A DNA stretch of 64,000 bases. It comes from Galerina marginata (taxonomy: Eukaryota > Basidiomycota > Agaricomycetes > Agaricales > Galerinaceae). The notes beneath the pieces are model-generated. The model was not told where the DNA came from. It saw nothing but the letters and a program-made list of their open reading frames with translations, and ran no database searches. The stretch lies in NCBI GenBank assembly GCA_023014335.1, contig JAECYW010000018.1, forward strand, positions 1,178,001 to 1,242,000, read 5' to 3'. Both the position numbers and the translations under genes were made by a program. This document shows positions 24,901 through 36,500 of this stretch, one piece after another. The number at the start of each line of letters is the position of its first letter. Position 1 is the first letter of the stretch.

Positions 24901-26202
24901 CAGTGCTTTGGGTCACGTTAAAGGAAGGAAGGAACGGTCTCCACAAATATCTGTAAGTAGTAATGGGGTCGACGTCGGTGTGCCTGGAGAGCCGCTACAA
25001 ACAAAATGGCGGGACACGTATTAATTTTGGCTCGGAAGTGTGAGGGTAGGTATCACTTGGGTGGTTAAACCCGCGAGTTCCATGGCACTACTTATCGCTA
25101 TCGTATCGAGCAGAGCCAAGCTGACGTTGTCGTTGGGCCTGAGGTGAATATCTGAATATTCGAATGCTCGACGTCGATGTTGAAAACCACACGTGTCACC
25201 GTTTTCATGCGAAAACATCGAATTTGGGGTGAGAGTAGAGGTTGAGTGCGGAATTTCGTTCGGGTCGTAAAGCACTGGGAAGGACGAGCCTGCAGATTAG
25301 AGAACTGAACGTGAGTCCATGTTTGAATCCGAATTCCAAGTAAAGAGCAAGGCATACCTGGCAGGAATAAGAATAGTTGGCTATAATAACGAGCTCGAAA
25401 GTACAGGCCGTGTCCCTAGTTGGCCTAGGATAAGGAACGAACCCCCTAGATGTTGCCGCAGCCGTGTCTCGTCCTTAGTTTGTCCTGTAGTCGATATCGA
25501 AGCTGATGTGACTCGAGACATTCAACATGGGAATTGCAAACTTGCGGTTCGACAGACACAGGATTCGACCTCAGGCGGCAACAGGTGGGCCAGTGAGCAA
25601 TGTTGAGCTTCGAACTGTGTCGTGCTCGTCGTGGAGAATTAGCTATTGAAGATATGATACTCTGAAAGGTGACTGATAGGTAAGCTCGACGATTTCAACC
25701 CATAGATCGCAAGATTACCTGGATCTCTTTCGCGTCGACACCTCGACCAAACGCTAAACCTGAAGGCCTGAACCTTAAACGGAATCCCCGACGCATCAGG
25801 CCTTCAAAAAGCGAACTTAAAGGACGAAATAAATAAGTTAATTGGTGTCGGACAATTCCAGGGCGCCAACACCTACAAAAGTTCCCGCTCTCATTTTGTT
25901 TCTCGCCGGCTCCAATGAGGCTCGTGTCAACAATGTCCGAGTTTAGAGTCTGGGCATGAGACCTGGAGATACGACAGGTACAGAAAACCTGTAAAGTTGC
26001 TGCAACTGAAGATGAGTAGGTGGCTAGAGTACCGTAAAGTTGGCACAGGCCTTCCCTAGCAGCTCGGGTCTGGCAAGGCTCGGAGAGCGCGTCGAGTTGC
26101 CACGTAGGATGGCGTTGTGGGCAAGGTTGGTTGTGAATCTGTAAAAGAAGGCCGCGTTGGCAGACAATGGTGCACAGCCTCTGATGTGATCTACACTATC
26201 TA
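21921..26202. other. 4.3-kb gene-poor stretch
   Basis: Many short frames on both strands, no recognisable domain. The best hints of coding are minus-strand pieces at about 24131-24695 (a FSLPLHVNADFSLDAIRSFF segment between plausible splice sites) and 25021-25280 (tail ending ELAGLTTQVIPTLTLPSQN). They may be exons of one or two unrecognised genes. A TTAGGTTAGGTT run lies near 23993 but is only two units, so it is not telomeric. Confidence 0.4.
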
Positions 26203-26230
26203 CAGTATTTGACCGTCCATTTGTACACCA
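26201..26230 (+). repeat. left terminal inverted repeat of the pogo-like element, with TA target
   Basis: TA followed by CAGTATTTGACCGTCC and 12 more bases, a perfect inverted match to 29313-29342. Terminal CAGT and a TA target duplication are typical of pogo/Fot1 elements. Confidence 0.9.
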
Positions 26231-29200
26231 TGGGTCATTTGTACAGTTGGGATTTCTGGGTGTATTTCTGCCATTACCTTCATTCCTATGCTCTCTCCGA
26301 GTGTAAATAGTGTCCCTTTATGCAGTATGTGCATCATACCTAGGAAATCATGATCCGCTGGGGAACCGATGGGAAAATATTCCGAAACAGGGTTTTGCTC
26401 AAAATATTAATTTGAGCTTTTCATTGGATTCACAGGCCCTCTCGCTACAGAAACTACTTTAACACGTACATATATGCATTTTACACTGCTCTCAATTTTT
26501 TATTTGAAGAAAATCCATCAAGTTTCCGTGCTACAGTCGATTTACGAGAAAAGAGGAGGAAATGATGATATCAATATGGGGCAATGCCATCACGTGCACA
26601 GTGTGCCTGGCGCTGTTCTGCGGCGCATCAAGCCCCTAAGAAAAAGCCCGAAATATAGGGAGACCCGAAGAATTGAGACGCTGTTGAACATTCGAACCAC
26701 TACAGAAACAACCAGAGTTATTACTGCCTACACTCCATCCCAATCCAGCTTTCGCAGCCCCTTCTATCAGCCAAAATGCCCCGAAAAGCACTGTCTCTGA
26801 CAAAGAAGCGGCAACTTGATCGCGAAGAACACGCAGAGTGGATGGCTCGGGCTGTTGCTCTGTACAAGTTTGAACAAACCAAGCCGGCCTCGGAAAAGCG
26901 TCTCGGGCTTCGAACAATCTGTGGACAGGTTCAACAGGAGTGCTGGGAGAAGAGAAAAGTCAAGATTACCTTGAACCACAACACACTTCGTAACCTTGCA
27001 AACGGAGGGAGGACGAAGGCTGATGTAAATGCTATGAAGAGCTGGTTGTCAGAGGAGGAGGCAGAGGAGGTTATTAAATTTGCTGTGGAGACTGGAAGCA
27101 TGGGTTTTGGTTTGGACCACCGACGGCTGAAGGAACATGTTGACGAAATATGTCGGGCTCGCCATGGACTCAAATTCCCACCTACTGGCGTCGGCAAGCA
27201 ATGGACACATCGCTTTATGGAAAAGCATAGTGACCGGCTTCATGCTTACAAGGCACGTCCACTGGAGAATGTTCGTGGACAAGGTGCAAATCCAGAGACA
27301 CATGAAATGTGGCTCGACGTCACCGAAGATTTGCAGCTACGTGGGGATAATGGCGAGCCTATTGCAGCTGAATGTACATGGGCCATGGACGAGGTTGGGT
27401 TTCAAGCCAACGGAAACGAGGGGTACACAAAGATTATTGGTGCTAAAGGGAAGAAGGTTCAATACCAGCAGCAAGCAGGGACTCGAGAGAATATTACCGT
27501 CTTGGTCACCATCGGCGCAAATGGTGATGCGCTTCCACCAGCTGTACTTTTTGCGGGGAAAGGCTACCTCGTGAAGTGGAAGCAGGATAACCCTGCGAAT
27601 GCACTGTAAGTCATGTTTTTAAACTAGCTTGACTATTCACTCACTTTCGGAAATGGTAGATTGGGTTATTCGCAGAAAGGGTGGACCGACAACGTGATCG
27701 GAATTGAATACGCCAGACACTTTGAACTACAAACTCGCGCTCTCGCAAAAGGACGTACTCGAGCGCTCTACGTTGATGGTCATAAGTCTCACGTTACTCG
27801 AGGGTTTCTGATGCATTGTCGTACCCACAAAATCAAGGTTGCATGCTATACGGCACATACAACACATATCTACCAAGGGCTAGACGTTGTCTGCTTCAGT
27901 CCGGTTAAGCAGGATTTTGGAAAACGACGAGACACTCACTTCAGAGAGACTGGGCAACCAATTTCGAAGGAGAACTTCTTGAAGATTTATGGCGACACCC
28001 ATCTTGCAGTTTTGCGGCCTGAACTTATCAAAAAGGCATTTAGCAAGACTGGTATCTATCCTTTCAGTCGGAATGCAATATCCTCCGAAATGCTGGCACC
28101 TAGCAAAGACACTGCATTTCGTTATTTCACACCCGTCGAGCCTCCGCCTGCAGTCCAGATCATGACTGAACTTATGATAGACGTGATACAGCCACCTGTC
28201 CGTCCCTCACCTGACGATTCCGATAATGTATCTGTTATCAGGGCTGCTCCAGCCGAGGTACCTACTCAAGCCCCAGTTCCTCTGCCTATTCGGACGGCTA
28301 TTCCTGAACTCGCCGCAACCGAGATTCGTTTCCTCGTCTCAGAATCCCCCATCAAATCCAGTTCCTTACCTCCAGACCTGTCGACATTGGAGGTTTCACC
28401 TATCAAAAGCCGTTCTCGATCAAATTCAAACGCTCGCAGGGATATACTCACCGCTAAGCCAAAGACCGCGCTTGAGTTCCAGCTGCAGGAGGCCTTGGTT
28501 GTAAAGGTCGCACAAAATAAGGCACTGAAAGGCCAAATCCTGCAAGTTCAGGCAGCACTCGTTTTGCAGCGCCTATACTGCGGAAGAGTTCGTCGTCAGT
28601 TGAATGCCAAAGAAGTTAAGGCTGTTAAAAAAGGGAAGAAGGGTGGTAGGATTAATGGCGAAGGCTTACCGCGGCTCCTTACATCTGACGAATTCTACAA
28701 GCTCGTTGAAGACCATGAGCTGGCTGAGGAAGAAGCTCAACAGGCTAAGGAAGCACGTAAAGTCTTGCAAGAGCAGTATGACATGGAGGTACTGCAATGG
28801 GAGAAGGATGAGGAAGAGAGAAAGAATCAGAATGAGGCTGCAAAAAAGGTCTTTGAATCTGACCTGGAGGATTGGGAACGTCGAAGGAAGGAGGCCAAGG
28901 CAGCACGAATGAAGCTGAAGGAATGGGATAAAGAGAACATCAAGCCGAAGAAATCTGACTACATGGCGAAGGCTATCCCACGCCCAAAGCTGAAGAAAGT
29001 GGAAGATATTATCGACGAAGCAATGGGGGACAACGATGAGGTGTCAGATGAAGACGGAGAGGCCGAGTAATCGAGCTTGATCATCGTTGATCAACGTTCA
29101 CATCGATGTTGATGGCGCACGTGACGGTGTCCAAATGAGGCATATTTGCCAAAATTGGCCGCTCGCGGTTGAAAACGTTCTCGAAAGGCCAATTCTCTTT

Positions 29201-29340
29201 TTCCCTCCCTGAAACTTGGTAGATACATTCATTAGACAGTACAGTACACTATTGCTATGTAAAATTTGGACGGGACAGGCATTAGACGAGCTTAAATTGC
29301 AAAATCTATTTTTGGTGTACAAATGGACGGTCAAATACTG
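26203..29340 (+). mobile_element. pogo-like (Tc1/mariner superfamily) DNA transposon, apparently intact
   Basis: 3138 bp bounded by perfect 28-bp terminal inverted repeats and flanked by TA on each side (26201-26202 and 29341-29342). It holds one uninterrupted two-exon transposase gene. Perfect ends and an open transposase suggest recent insertion. The element lies 11 bp from the left direct repeat flanking a MITE-like element at 29364-30047. Confidence 0.92.
26776..29070 (+). CDS. pogo-like DDE transposase
   Basis: Exons 26776-27605 and 27660-29070 (54-nt intron, GTAAGT donor) encode 746 residues from a genuine ATG. The N-terminal ~170 residues contain helix-turn-helix/CENP-B-type DNA-binding sequence (PTGVGKQWTHRFMEKHSDRL). 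The DDE_1 catalytic core shows TWAMDEVGF (Asp205), ALYVDGHKSHV (Asp316) and TTHIYQGLDVVCFSPVK (Asp352), that is DD35D spacing as in pogo enzymes. After residue ~450 comes a linker rich in Pro and Ser, then a long charged helical tail (coiled-coil-like EVLQWEKDEEERKNQNEAA). It catalyses cut-and-paste transposition at the element's inverted repeats. All three catalytic acids are present and there are no stops, so it may be active. Confidence 0.93.
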
Positions 29341-29342
29341 TA
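29313..29342 (-). repeat. right terminal inverted repeat of the pogo-like element, with TA target
   Basis: Reads TGGTGTACAAATGG on the plus strand and ends GGTCAAATACTG-TA; perfect inverted match to 26201-26230. Confidence 0.9.
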
Positions 29343-29351
29343 ATCTAATCT

Positions 29352-29363
29352 ACTCTTGCGCTG
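29352..29363 (+). repeat. left 12-bp direct repeat flanking the MITE-like element
   Basis: ACTCTTGCGCTG, identical to 30048-30059; probably a target-site duplication, perhaps extended by chance beyond the usual 8-11 bp. Confidence 0.65.
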
Positions 29364-30047
29364 CAGTTTTGAGATTTGAACTCGAACTTTGGTTCCCGGA
29401 ATGGAAATTTTTATTTTTAGAATCGGCCGGGCGTCGGCTGGCAAAATATTATTATTTGGCTGGCCCAACGCTTCGGAACCCTAGGTTTGAGGGCTTATAT
29501 TTAGGTACACGCCATGCATAATATTGCCAGTATGCTCTAACGGTTTGGGCGTCTCGTTCTCGATGACATAGGGTACCTCGCCGAAGCGTTTGTTCGATCC
29601 TTCTCCTTTGCAATATTTTTCCCCGCCATTGCTTGAACGCTGTGCCCGCCGCACCCCGCCGCACCCCGCCGATCTCGTTTGCAAGTTACATGCGCGTGAG
29701 TTCTATTGTACAACGAACCTGTAGATAGTAGCGCATTTTGGGCCGTCTTCAAGGTCACTCTGGACGCGCAATGGCACAGTCTCGACTCCGAGTATGAGCG
29801 TTTTTTGACGGAAACACCGCCCAGGTGTTTTGTCCTTTATACATACAGGAAAACTGCTTTCAGCCATGGCAGTAAAATTCCCTACAGAAATCACAAAATT
29901 CATTATACGCGCGCGGCCGCTGGGACTGTCTTTCTTGGCGGGACGTTTGAACTTAGAGAAATTTCGAAAATATGCCTTTCGGCCGGCATGTTTCTAAAAA
30001 TAACTTATTTCCTTTCCGAGATTAGAGTTCGAGTTCAAAAGTGAACA
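29364..30047. mobile_element. MITE / non-autonomous MULE-like element
   Basis: 684 bp between perfect 12-bp direct repeats. Its ends are imperfect inverted repeats of about 65 bp: left contains TTGAACTCGAACT, GGAAAT and TTATTTTTAGAA in order, and the reverse complement of the right end contains TGAACTCGAACT, GGAAAT and TTATTTTTAGAA in the same order. It has no transposase. Long inverted repeats plus a long target duplication fit a Mutator-like non-autonomous element better than Tc1/mariner or hAT. A short CCGCCGCACC tandem lies inside near 29647. Confidence 0.65.
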
Positions 30048-30059
30048 ACTCTTGCGCTG
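30048..30059 (+). repeat. right 12-bp direct repeat flanking the MITE-like element
   Basis: ACTCTTGCGCTG, matching 29352-29363. Confidence 0.65.
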
Positions 30060-30170
30060 GTCCGGTCAACACAAGGTCAACAACGGGCCTTGATTAGGAA
30101 TATCGGCATGGCTTACAAACACAAACAAGAATTTGACAAGAATAAGACACCTTCGAGTTCATCGATCATC

Positions 30171-30243
30171 TTACAGTAGGAAACCAGCTTTTCTCGCCTC
30201 GGTCTCCATGATTTTAAGGCTGTCAATGATTGATTCGACCAAC
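30171..30243 (-). pseudogene. relic of the first residues of a WY-GW module
   Basis: On the minus strand, just past the stop of the 30.3 kb gene, a frame reads SIIDSLKIMETEARKAGFLL then stop. This aligns with the module start in the paralogues (EAIDRIRNMELAKNPYYRRG at 47.2 kb, RLEAISAMELAPNPYYRRG in the fusion gene). It suggests that the 30.3 kb gene once continued into a WY-GW module, as the 46.1 kb gene still does. The similarity is short. Confidence 0.45.
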
Positions 30244-30304
30244 ATTCGACGGACATTTAGATTTACAACAAACAGACGGGTAAGTCTCATGACTGATATT
30301 GCCG

Positions 30305-31258
30305 CTATTGTGGGCCGCTAATCACGACCTCTCCGGTGGAAGGGTCTATGGTAACCACGAAAGTGCTAACTTGTGCGAGTTCTTCAAGGTTTTTCTTCCA
30401 TATCATTGGGGACTGTATGGCGCCGCGAACCACTTGGCTTTCTGGAAAAATTATATTCAATGCTTGTTTGGGAGCATGTATTAGTCCGAGTCGTCTTACC
30501 CTGGTAATCGTAGGTATTGTAAATCTTCAGCGTCGGCGTGAACTGCACCTTGACGGCATAATCAACACTAAGTGAGGGATGCAGCGAGTGGTCATTTACT
30601 ACGTATTTCAGCTTTAGGCAATAACAGAAACTTACGCGACGTCTGTCCACAGGAGAGCAGGGGTCACCTGAGTTGCCGCGTCGTCATAAAATCCCTAATG
30701 GATGTTGTCAGATGAGAAAATGCAACGATATGTTAAGGCTTACCATTCCGATGTTAGTTTTAGAAGCCGTGTCATTAAAACATTCGAGAAAACCAGCCGT
30801 TCCCGCCATCGGAGGGGTGACAACATTGGCATCATCGACGGTTATTACCGTACATTTTTGCCCAGTGGAGCAAAGCTGAGCATTAGAGGCCGTAACCAAA
30901 TCCCCTGTGATAACCTGGATAACAAACAGTTAAAAAAAGTCTAAGTGAAACCGAGAAAAAACCTACTTGTGGGACCAAGTAGACCGTATTCGCCGTATAT
31001 ACGACGGTGGCACTGCTGATCCCAGTGGCCGGAAGATGGATGACCTCTGCAAAAGGTTAGTCAACCATAAGCCATTCGCGAACAGAAAAACTTACTCCAG
31101 CACAAGGGGAACTCATCCACATACAAGTCGCCGTCCCGAGGCGGAGCGAATGTCAGCATGAGATGAGTTTCTGTCCCTAAATTATTGCATTGGAAGGTGA
31201 GAGACCGGGTGTTTGGGTTTATCGAGAGCCGTTGTGTTGAAGAGCCCTCGTTGACCAT
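30305..31258 (-). CDS. stand-alone beta-module protein, function unknown
   Basis: Six exons (31258-31096, 31046-30967, 30914-30744, 30694-30636, 30567-30500, 30441-30305) sum to 678 nt, 225 residues. No signal peptide. It parallels the first ~230 residues of the 46.1 kb protein closely: LxFxCxNLGxxxxLxLTFxPPxDGxLYVDEFPLCW, KVIHLPATG, GDLVTAxNxQxCSTGQxCTVxTVDxANV, GxAGFLECxNDTA, FTPTLxIY and the closing VTIDPxTGxxxIS, after which this gene stops. Exons of 80, 59 and 68 nt are the same size as in that gene, but it lacks the intron inside CSTGQ. Alternating hydrophobic patterning suggests a beta-sandwich. The start is ATG 31258; the frame runs further upstream without an ATG. Role unknown. Confidence 0.75.
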
Positions 31259-31330
31259 GCTGCAAGATGGTTTCGATGGCAAGGGGATTTAAGTATATGG
31301 TATTGTGATGAATCACTAAAATCTGGTCTT

Positions 31331-31338
31331 CTTATAAA
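31331..31338 (-). promoter_or_regulatory. TATA-like element of the stand-alone beta-module gene
   Basis: TTTATAAG on the minus strand, about 75 bp upstream of the ATG at 31258. Confidence 0.4.
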
Positions 31339-33472
31339 GATTTGATATATGGGCAGTTCACCTGCCAACTTAAATATCTTATAATATCAAATAACCCCGT
31401 TCGAGCCACGGTATGTAGTCGCGCATATCTAGTTGATAGAAACTCCGGGAGGTCTGCGTGCTTGAAATGACTCAGGCCAAGATGTCATTAATTATCTGAA
31501 CTCAAATAATAGTAGATGGTCATATTAACTCAGGCACTTGGAGAAACTGGAAGAAGAAATCTCAATGGTTCATTGTACGTCCAGATCTACACTGCTAAAC
31601 AAATATGCTGAGGGGTCCTCATCATTTTGGAAGGAGGTTAACTGACACCTACAAGCCCATGAGAATTAGGCACCAGAAGACGAGTTTGACCTGATTTTCG
31701 TTGACTTGTCCAATTGAAGTCCGGAAAGTAACTATTGCGAGATGAAATCGGATTCCCGCAGCCGTCCATCAGTTATATATACGTCTCGATGTCGTCTCAC
31801 AGGGAGAATGGCCGAAGAGGTTGGAAACGAAGTTTTTTTTTTGGGTCACTTGCCTTCTTTCAGGCCCAAAGTTATTGTTTACATCTACGTGGGACTAGCT
31901 CGATCCTGGAGAACAGTCATTGCTATGTCTTTGCACCTTCAAATGTCAGGTAAATATAGAATTACCAACAAGAAGCACCGGGGAAGCAAAAACCCGAGCG
32001 ACGCAAGGCAGAATTTTTCATTGGATTCGAAGCCCATTTTCAGGCCTGAATTTCTCGGGAAGTACGGATAAACAATCCGTTCGGCCCTTTTCCTTTATCT
32101 GGAAGGAAGCCACACTATTAATATTCAACCTCATCATTTAATTATCGGATGTCGGATGCTAGAAGTTCCCATTGGGGAAGGCTCAATAACCTGTTCACGC
32201 CCACGGAAACATACCACGGATCAAACGACTGTGACTCTGAATGTCAAAGAGAAACAGCTGCCAGTTCATGAAGGACAAGAGGTCCGAATGAATCATAATT
32301 GGATAATACGTGTGGTGGATATAAACTGCATTGGGGTCCTGTAAAGTGACGACCGACCGAGTAGGACTGTGACTGGGACATAATAACGAAAGAGGGGTAT
32401 GTGCAATATGGCGCCTTGGGGGACGATATGTTTTTAATTGGGTCGATTTAATACTTTTTAATACATACGCAAGGTATTCAGTTTTCTAAGTTGGAAACAT
32501 AAACCTATCTAGAGAAAGCCATGGATTTATAGTCGTTTATTTGCCCTCACATATGTGTGGTAAGTGTTCGGCCAATGTTCGGCTTTACATTCTAAGTTTC
32601 TTATTATCACAGGGCTGGTCGCGATGCTGCGACATGTCAGCCGTAATATTTCGGGTTCTACCTGCAGTCGGGACAATTGTAGAGTAAGGGAGCATGGTTT
32701 CATCAAGATACTGATGTGGCAGAAGACTATCTCGAAAGCCACCTTCTGTTACTCGGACTTCTTGCATTACCGGCCTACCTTCTTTCCTTCAGGATGTTCT
32801 ATTCGCATACGGTTACAGGACCTCTGATATCTTAATTTGCAATCGACAACCATATCAAATAACACGAGTTTAGCTGCGAGAAGATCAAAGGTCGCGGAGA
32901 AAGTGTACTATTTTTGATCGGGTTCGCAGATATACATAGGTTGTCCGATTTGATCTCGCAATGGGATAATCTCCGAAATTAGATCGGCGCCGATCATCGA
33001 GCCTTCCAAAAATAACTGTGCGATTTGGACCTTGAAATCGCAACTTTCCGGAATAGGTCAACGCAGATCTGTGGGTGCCACTTTCCAAAGAGGGTGATGA
33101 AAAGAGTGGGATTGGGCACCATGACATCAATCCCATTTTTTCGCATCAAATTCGCATTAATTTTATCTTTTTAAGCCTGCTATTATTCGCATGTAAAGAT
33201 TAACATTGGAGTATCTAAAAGGGCAGTGTATGACTGTGTATGTCGGTTAGTAAATAGGGACCGCGCAGCTTATACCTCCATTCATCCAAGGTTTTGGAAA
33301 CGACAGTGTGAACCCTTAACGAATCTGGGATTAATCTCGGGATCTGGCGTTCGGAAATAGACCGTGGTGGTTAATCGAGCATGTAGGAAGTAGCACTTCG
33401 CCGGAAATTCTCACAGAGTTCATTAGGAGAGGCAGAAGTAACTCGGATTCGTCCTGACACCAAACTCAGTAG
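31339..33472. other. divergent intergenic region
   Basis: Separates the minus-strand 30.3 kb gene from the plus-strand fusion gene. Short frames only, no domain and no trace of either module that I can see. Confidence 0.45.
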
Positions 33473-33480
33473 TATATAAA
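33473..33480 (+). promoter_or_regulatory. TATA box of the DUF2235-WY-GW fusion gene
   Basis: TATATAAA about 40 bp before the ATG at 33520. Confidence 0.6.
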
Positions 33481-33519
33481 TTATGATGTTGTAACTCAAA
33501 TTCAAACATTTTGTTCACC

Positions 33520-36500
33520 ATGCCCCCTAAGATGATACTCGTTTTTTGCGATGGGACGGGCAAGGATGGCACTTTAGCGGATCCTTGTTAGTTGTCCTTT
33601 GCTTATCTCAAGAGTTTTAACGCCTGACATTTAATCCTCAGCTGTTTCAGCTGTAGACGGTGGTGGCCTTCCGCAAAATCCTACAAATATCCTCCGCCTT
33701 TGTAGGTCTACTTCGTCGTTATTTGAACTACACAGATTCCTGATTCTTTCAATCCAAATAGCACGAGCAGTAGTACCTTACTCGGCGTGCGTTGCTCCCT
33801 CAAACTCACCATTTGACTGAGCTACATTGATAGTCTTGAATTTAGTGGGTATGAGCGAAAGCAACAACTTGTTCTCTATATGAGCGGCGTCGGGTCTGAA
33901 GCCGATTTTAAGGGAGAACCTGTTATAGTTGCTCCAGTTCTAAGTTGACTCGTTCAGTTCTTTTAAGATGCGCATGCTTACAGTCTTTCAGAGGCACTGG
34001 GTACTGCTGTTGGTCAGTCATTAGTCGACTTTTGGTTGTAGTCGAACTAACTTTGATCCAGCCAGCAAGATTCGAAACGCTTATGCTTTTATTGCCCAAA
34101 ACTTTGAGGTGGGGGATGAAATATGTCTCTTCGGGTGATCCCATTTCGCTTAATCTTTCCGCTTATAATTATTAACCTTGGGATTCCTATACAGATTTTC
34201 AAGGTATTACATATTTCGCATGAGGAACATTGCAATAACTAACTTCGTACATAGGGGCGCCTACACTGTCAGAAAACTTGCAGGCTTAATTGTCAGTATG
34301 CCATCATGAACCATCCCGTTTCTCACTCAAATTACCGATAAAGGACCGCATCGGACTCCTTGAAAGGGAGGCACTCGGTCATTTCTTCAAGATCTGGAGG
34401 GAGCTTCTCGAACATAAACAACCCACCATTCCACCTGGTACAAGGACGACGAGAATCAAGTGAGAAAATAATCCTTCACTTCAATTTTTTTTTCTGAACG
34501 CTTTATGTCCTTTCACCCCAGATGTGTGGGTGTTTGGGACACTGTGGGCTCTATCTGGGGCACTGTCGATCCTTTGAGTATTAAAGACAGTAGCCTTGAG
34601 CCTAGCATTGACATTGCCCTCCATGCGCTCTCCCTTCAGGAGAACAGAAGACAATTCCTTCCAGACCTCTGGGATGTGCCGGTTAATGGGGTGCCCGAAA
34701 ATCAAATATTAAAACAGGAATGTTTTAGTTCTATATTTTCAACCTCGAAGGTCTGACCCTGGCCTTCCGTTCTAGGTATGGTTTCCTGGTGCGCATTCCG
34801 ACGTAGGAGGGGGTTACAAACGCACCGAACTCGCCGATCTGGCTTTATTCTGGATGGTGGTGCGTGAGGAGTTTCGGTTTCCGTTGTAGGTGCATCAACT
34901 AACTCAGGATTAATTCCGCCCCCTCTTTTCAAATTTATAGGGAGAAATAAAGTCGTTTATCAATATCGACACGAATTTCATCGAAAGAAGCGAACAGCCA
35001 AATCCCGACCCATGGGGGAAGTCGCAGCCGAACAACGCATATATAGCGCTGTCCATTACTGAGCGTTTCATTATTGGGCACGAAACTCGCCTGGAAAGTG
35101 GCCAGATCACCATAGAATCTGTGTTCCACGAGAGTGTCAATTACGCACCGACCTCGCTGAAGACCCCAGATCGTATGATCACAGTTAACAATCTTAAGAA
35201 GAAGTTCGGTTGGGAGTGGCAACCCATCTGTCCGAAACTCAATGACTTTGAACAGTACTGCAAAGACAATTGGGGAAAACCGCTTGTGCGTATTCTTTCG
35301 TTGGTTATTCTTTTAGGGGAAAATGGATCTTATTCCACATTTTCCACCTTTGGTTCTTTGATCGGCAATTTCTCTGACAACTTTTCTGTCCACTCGTGCA
35401 GCTGACTGGGCCTCCGGCTATATACGAGAGCATATTCGAGCTGTTTCCTCAGGTCAGTATCCCGTTCTATCCGTCAATCTCCCATTCTGATACCGCACAC
35501 ATTCGTCCTAACCGATGTTCTAGTCCGGACTCCCAGAACAATCTGATTCTGCGGCTGTTGTAGCCGGTCAAGTTCTAGCATTTCTTCCTGGTTTAACAGG
35601 ACAGCAAATTGTAAACATTCTTAATTAATTGGACTGGTTTAAAATATTGACCAAACCGTAACAGGAGGATATTGAAAATTCCTGCCTTTTCGCTCAACTT
35701 GATGCGTCGAAGTACTTTGACCGCCAGGCTGACCCAGATCACTGGTTTGTACACTGCGTCCATGTATTGGAGGGTCTTGGATGGAGGGTCTCAACGTTTG
35801 AGTTCGTGCTTATATGAAATTTGTGCCCTAAATGCTTTCTGAGATACGTTACAGTGGCTTCCAAACAGACACAGAAGCACAGGCTCTTCGCTCATCCGAC
35901 AAAGCTCTTCTCGGTTTTCTTGCTAAATTTCTGCCTGAATCAAGCTATAGACTCCTTGATGAGACCATGACCAACTTTCGCAAACTCGGTCCACAAGAGG
36001 AACCTGTCGTAGTCCTCAACAATTCGAGCGTTGTAAAAGGCTCAGCCAATTTCCAGATTGGAGTCGCATTTAACAGGTATCCGGTATAACACTGGTTTTT
36101 TTCGGTCTGATACTAATTATACCTTAGTTCCAGTGGCCCGACCATTGACTTCGGTGCTTTCGTCTACAACGTGTCCGAAAACATCGAGAACCCCCTTTTC
36201 CATGTTTGGGGTGAGAAGTCCGTGACTTTCAAGGCTGGTATGTGGTTTATTAGCTTCGTTGTGTAAGTAATAATTTACCAATAATATTACTCAGCCAGAC
36301 AGAACATTACTCTAAATGAGGCGATTTATTCACTAAATCGAGAATATGTCGTCCAGAAGCTGGCAGGAAATGCCAAGAATTTAATCGCTAAATTGGACCC
36401 TGCGAGGTTTTTGCCCGGAGCGACCGTTGGAGCCGCCAGACTCGAGGCAATTAGCGCAATGGAACTGGCCCCAAACCCATACTACCGTAGGGGTGTTAAT

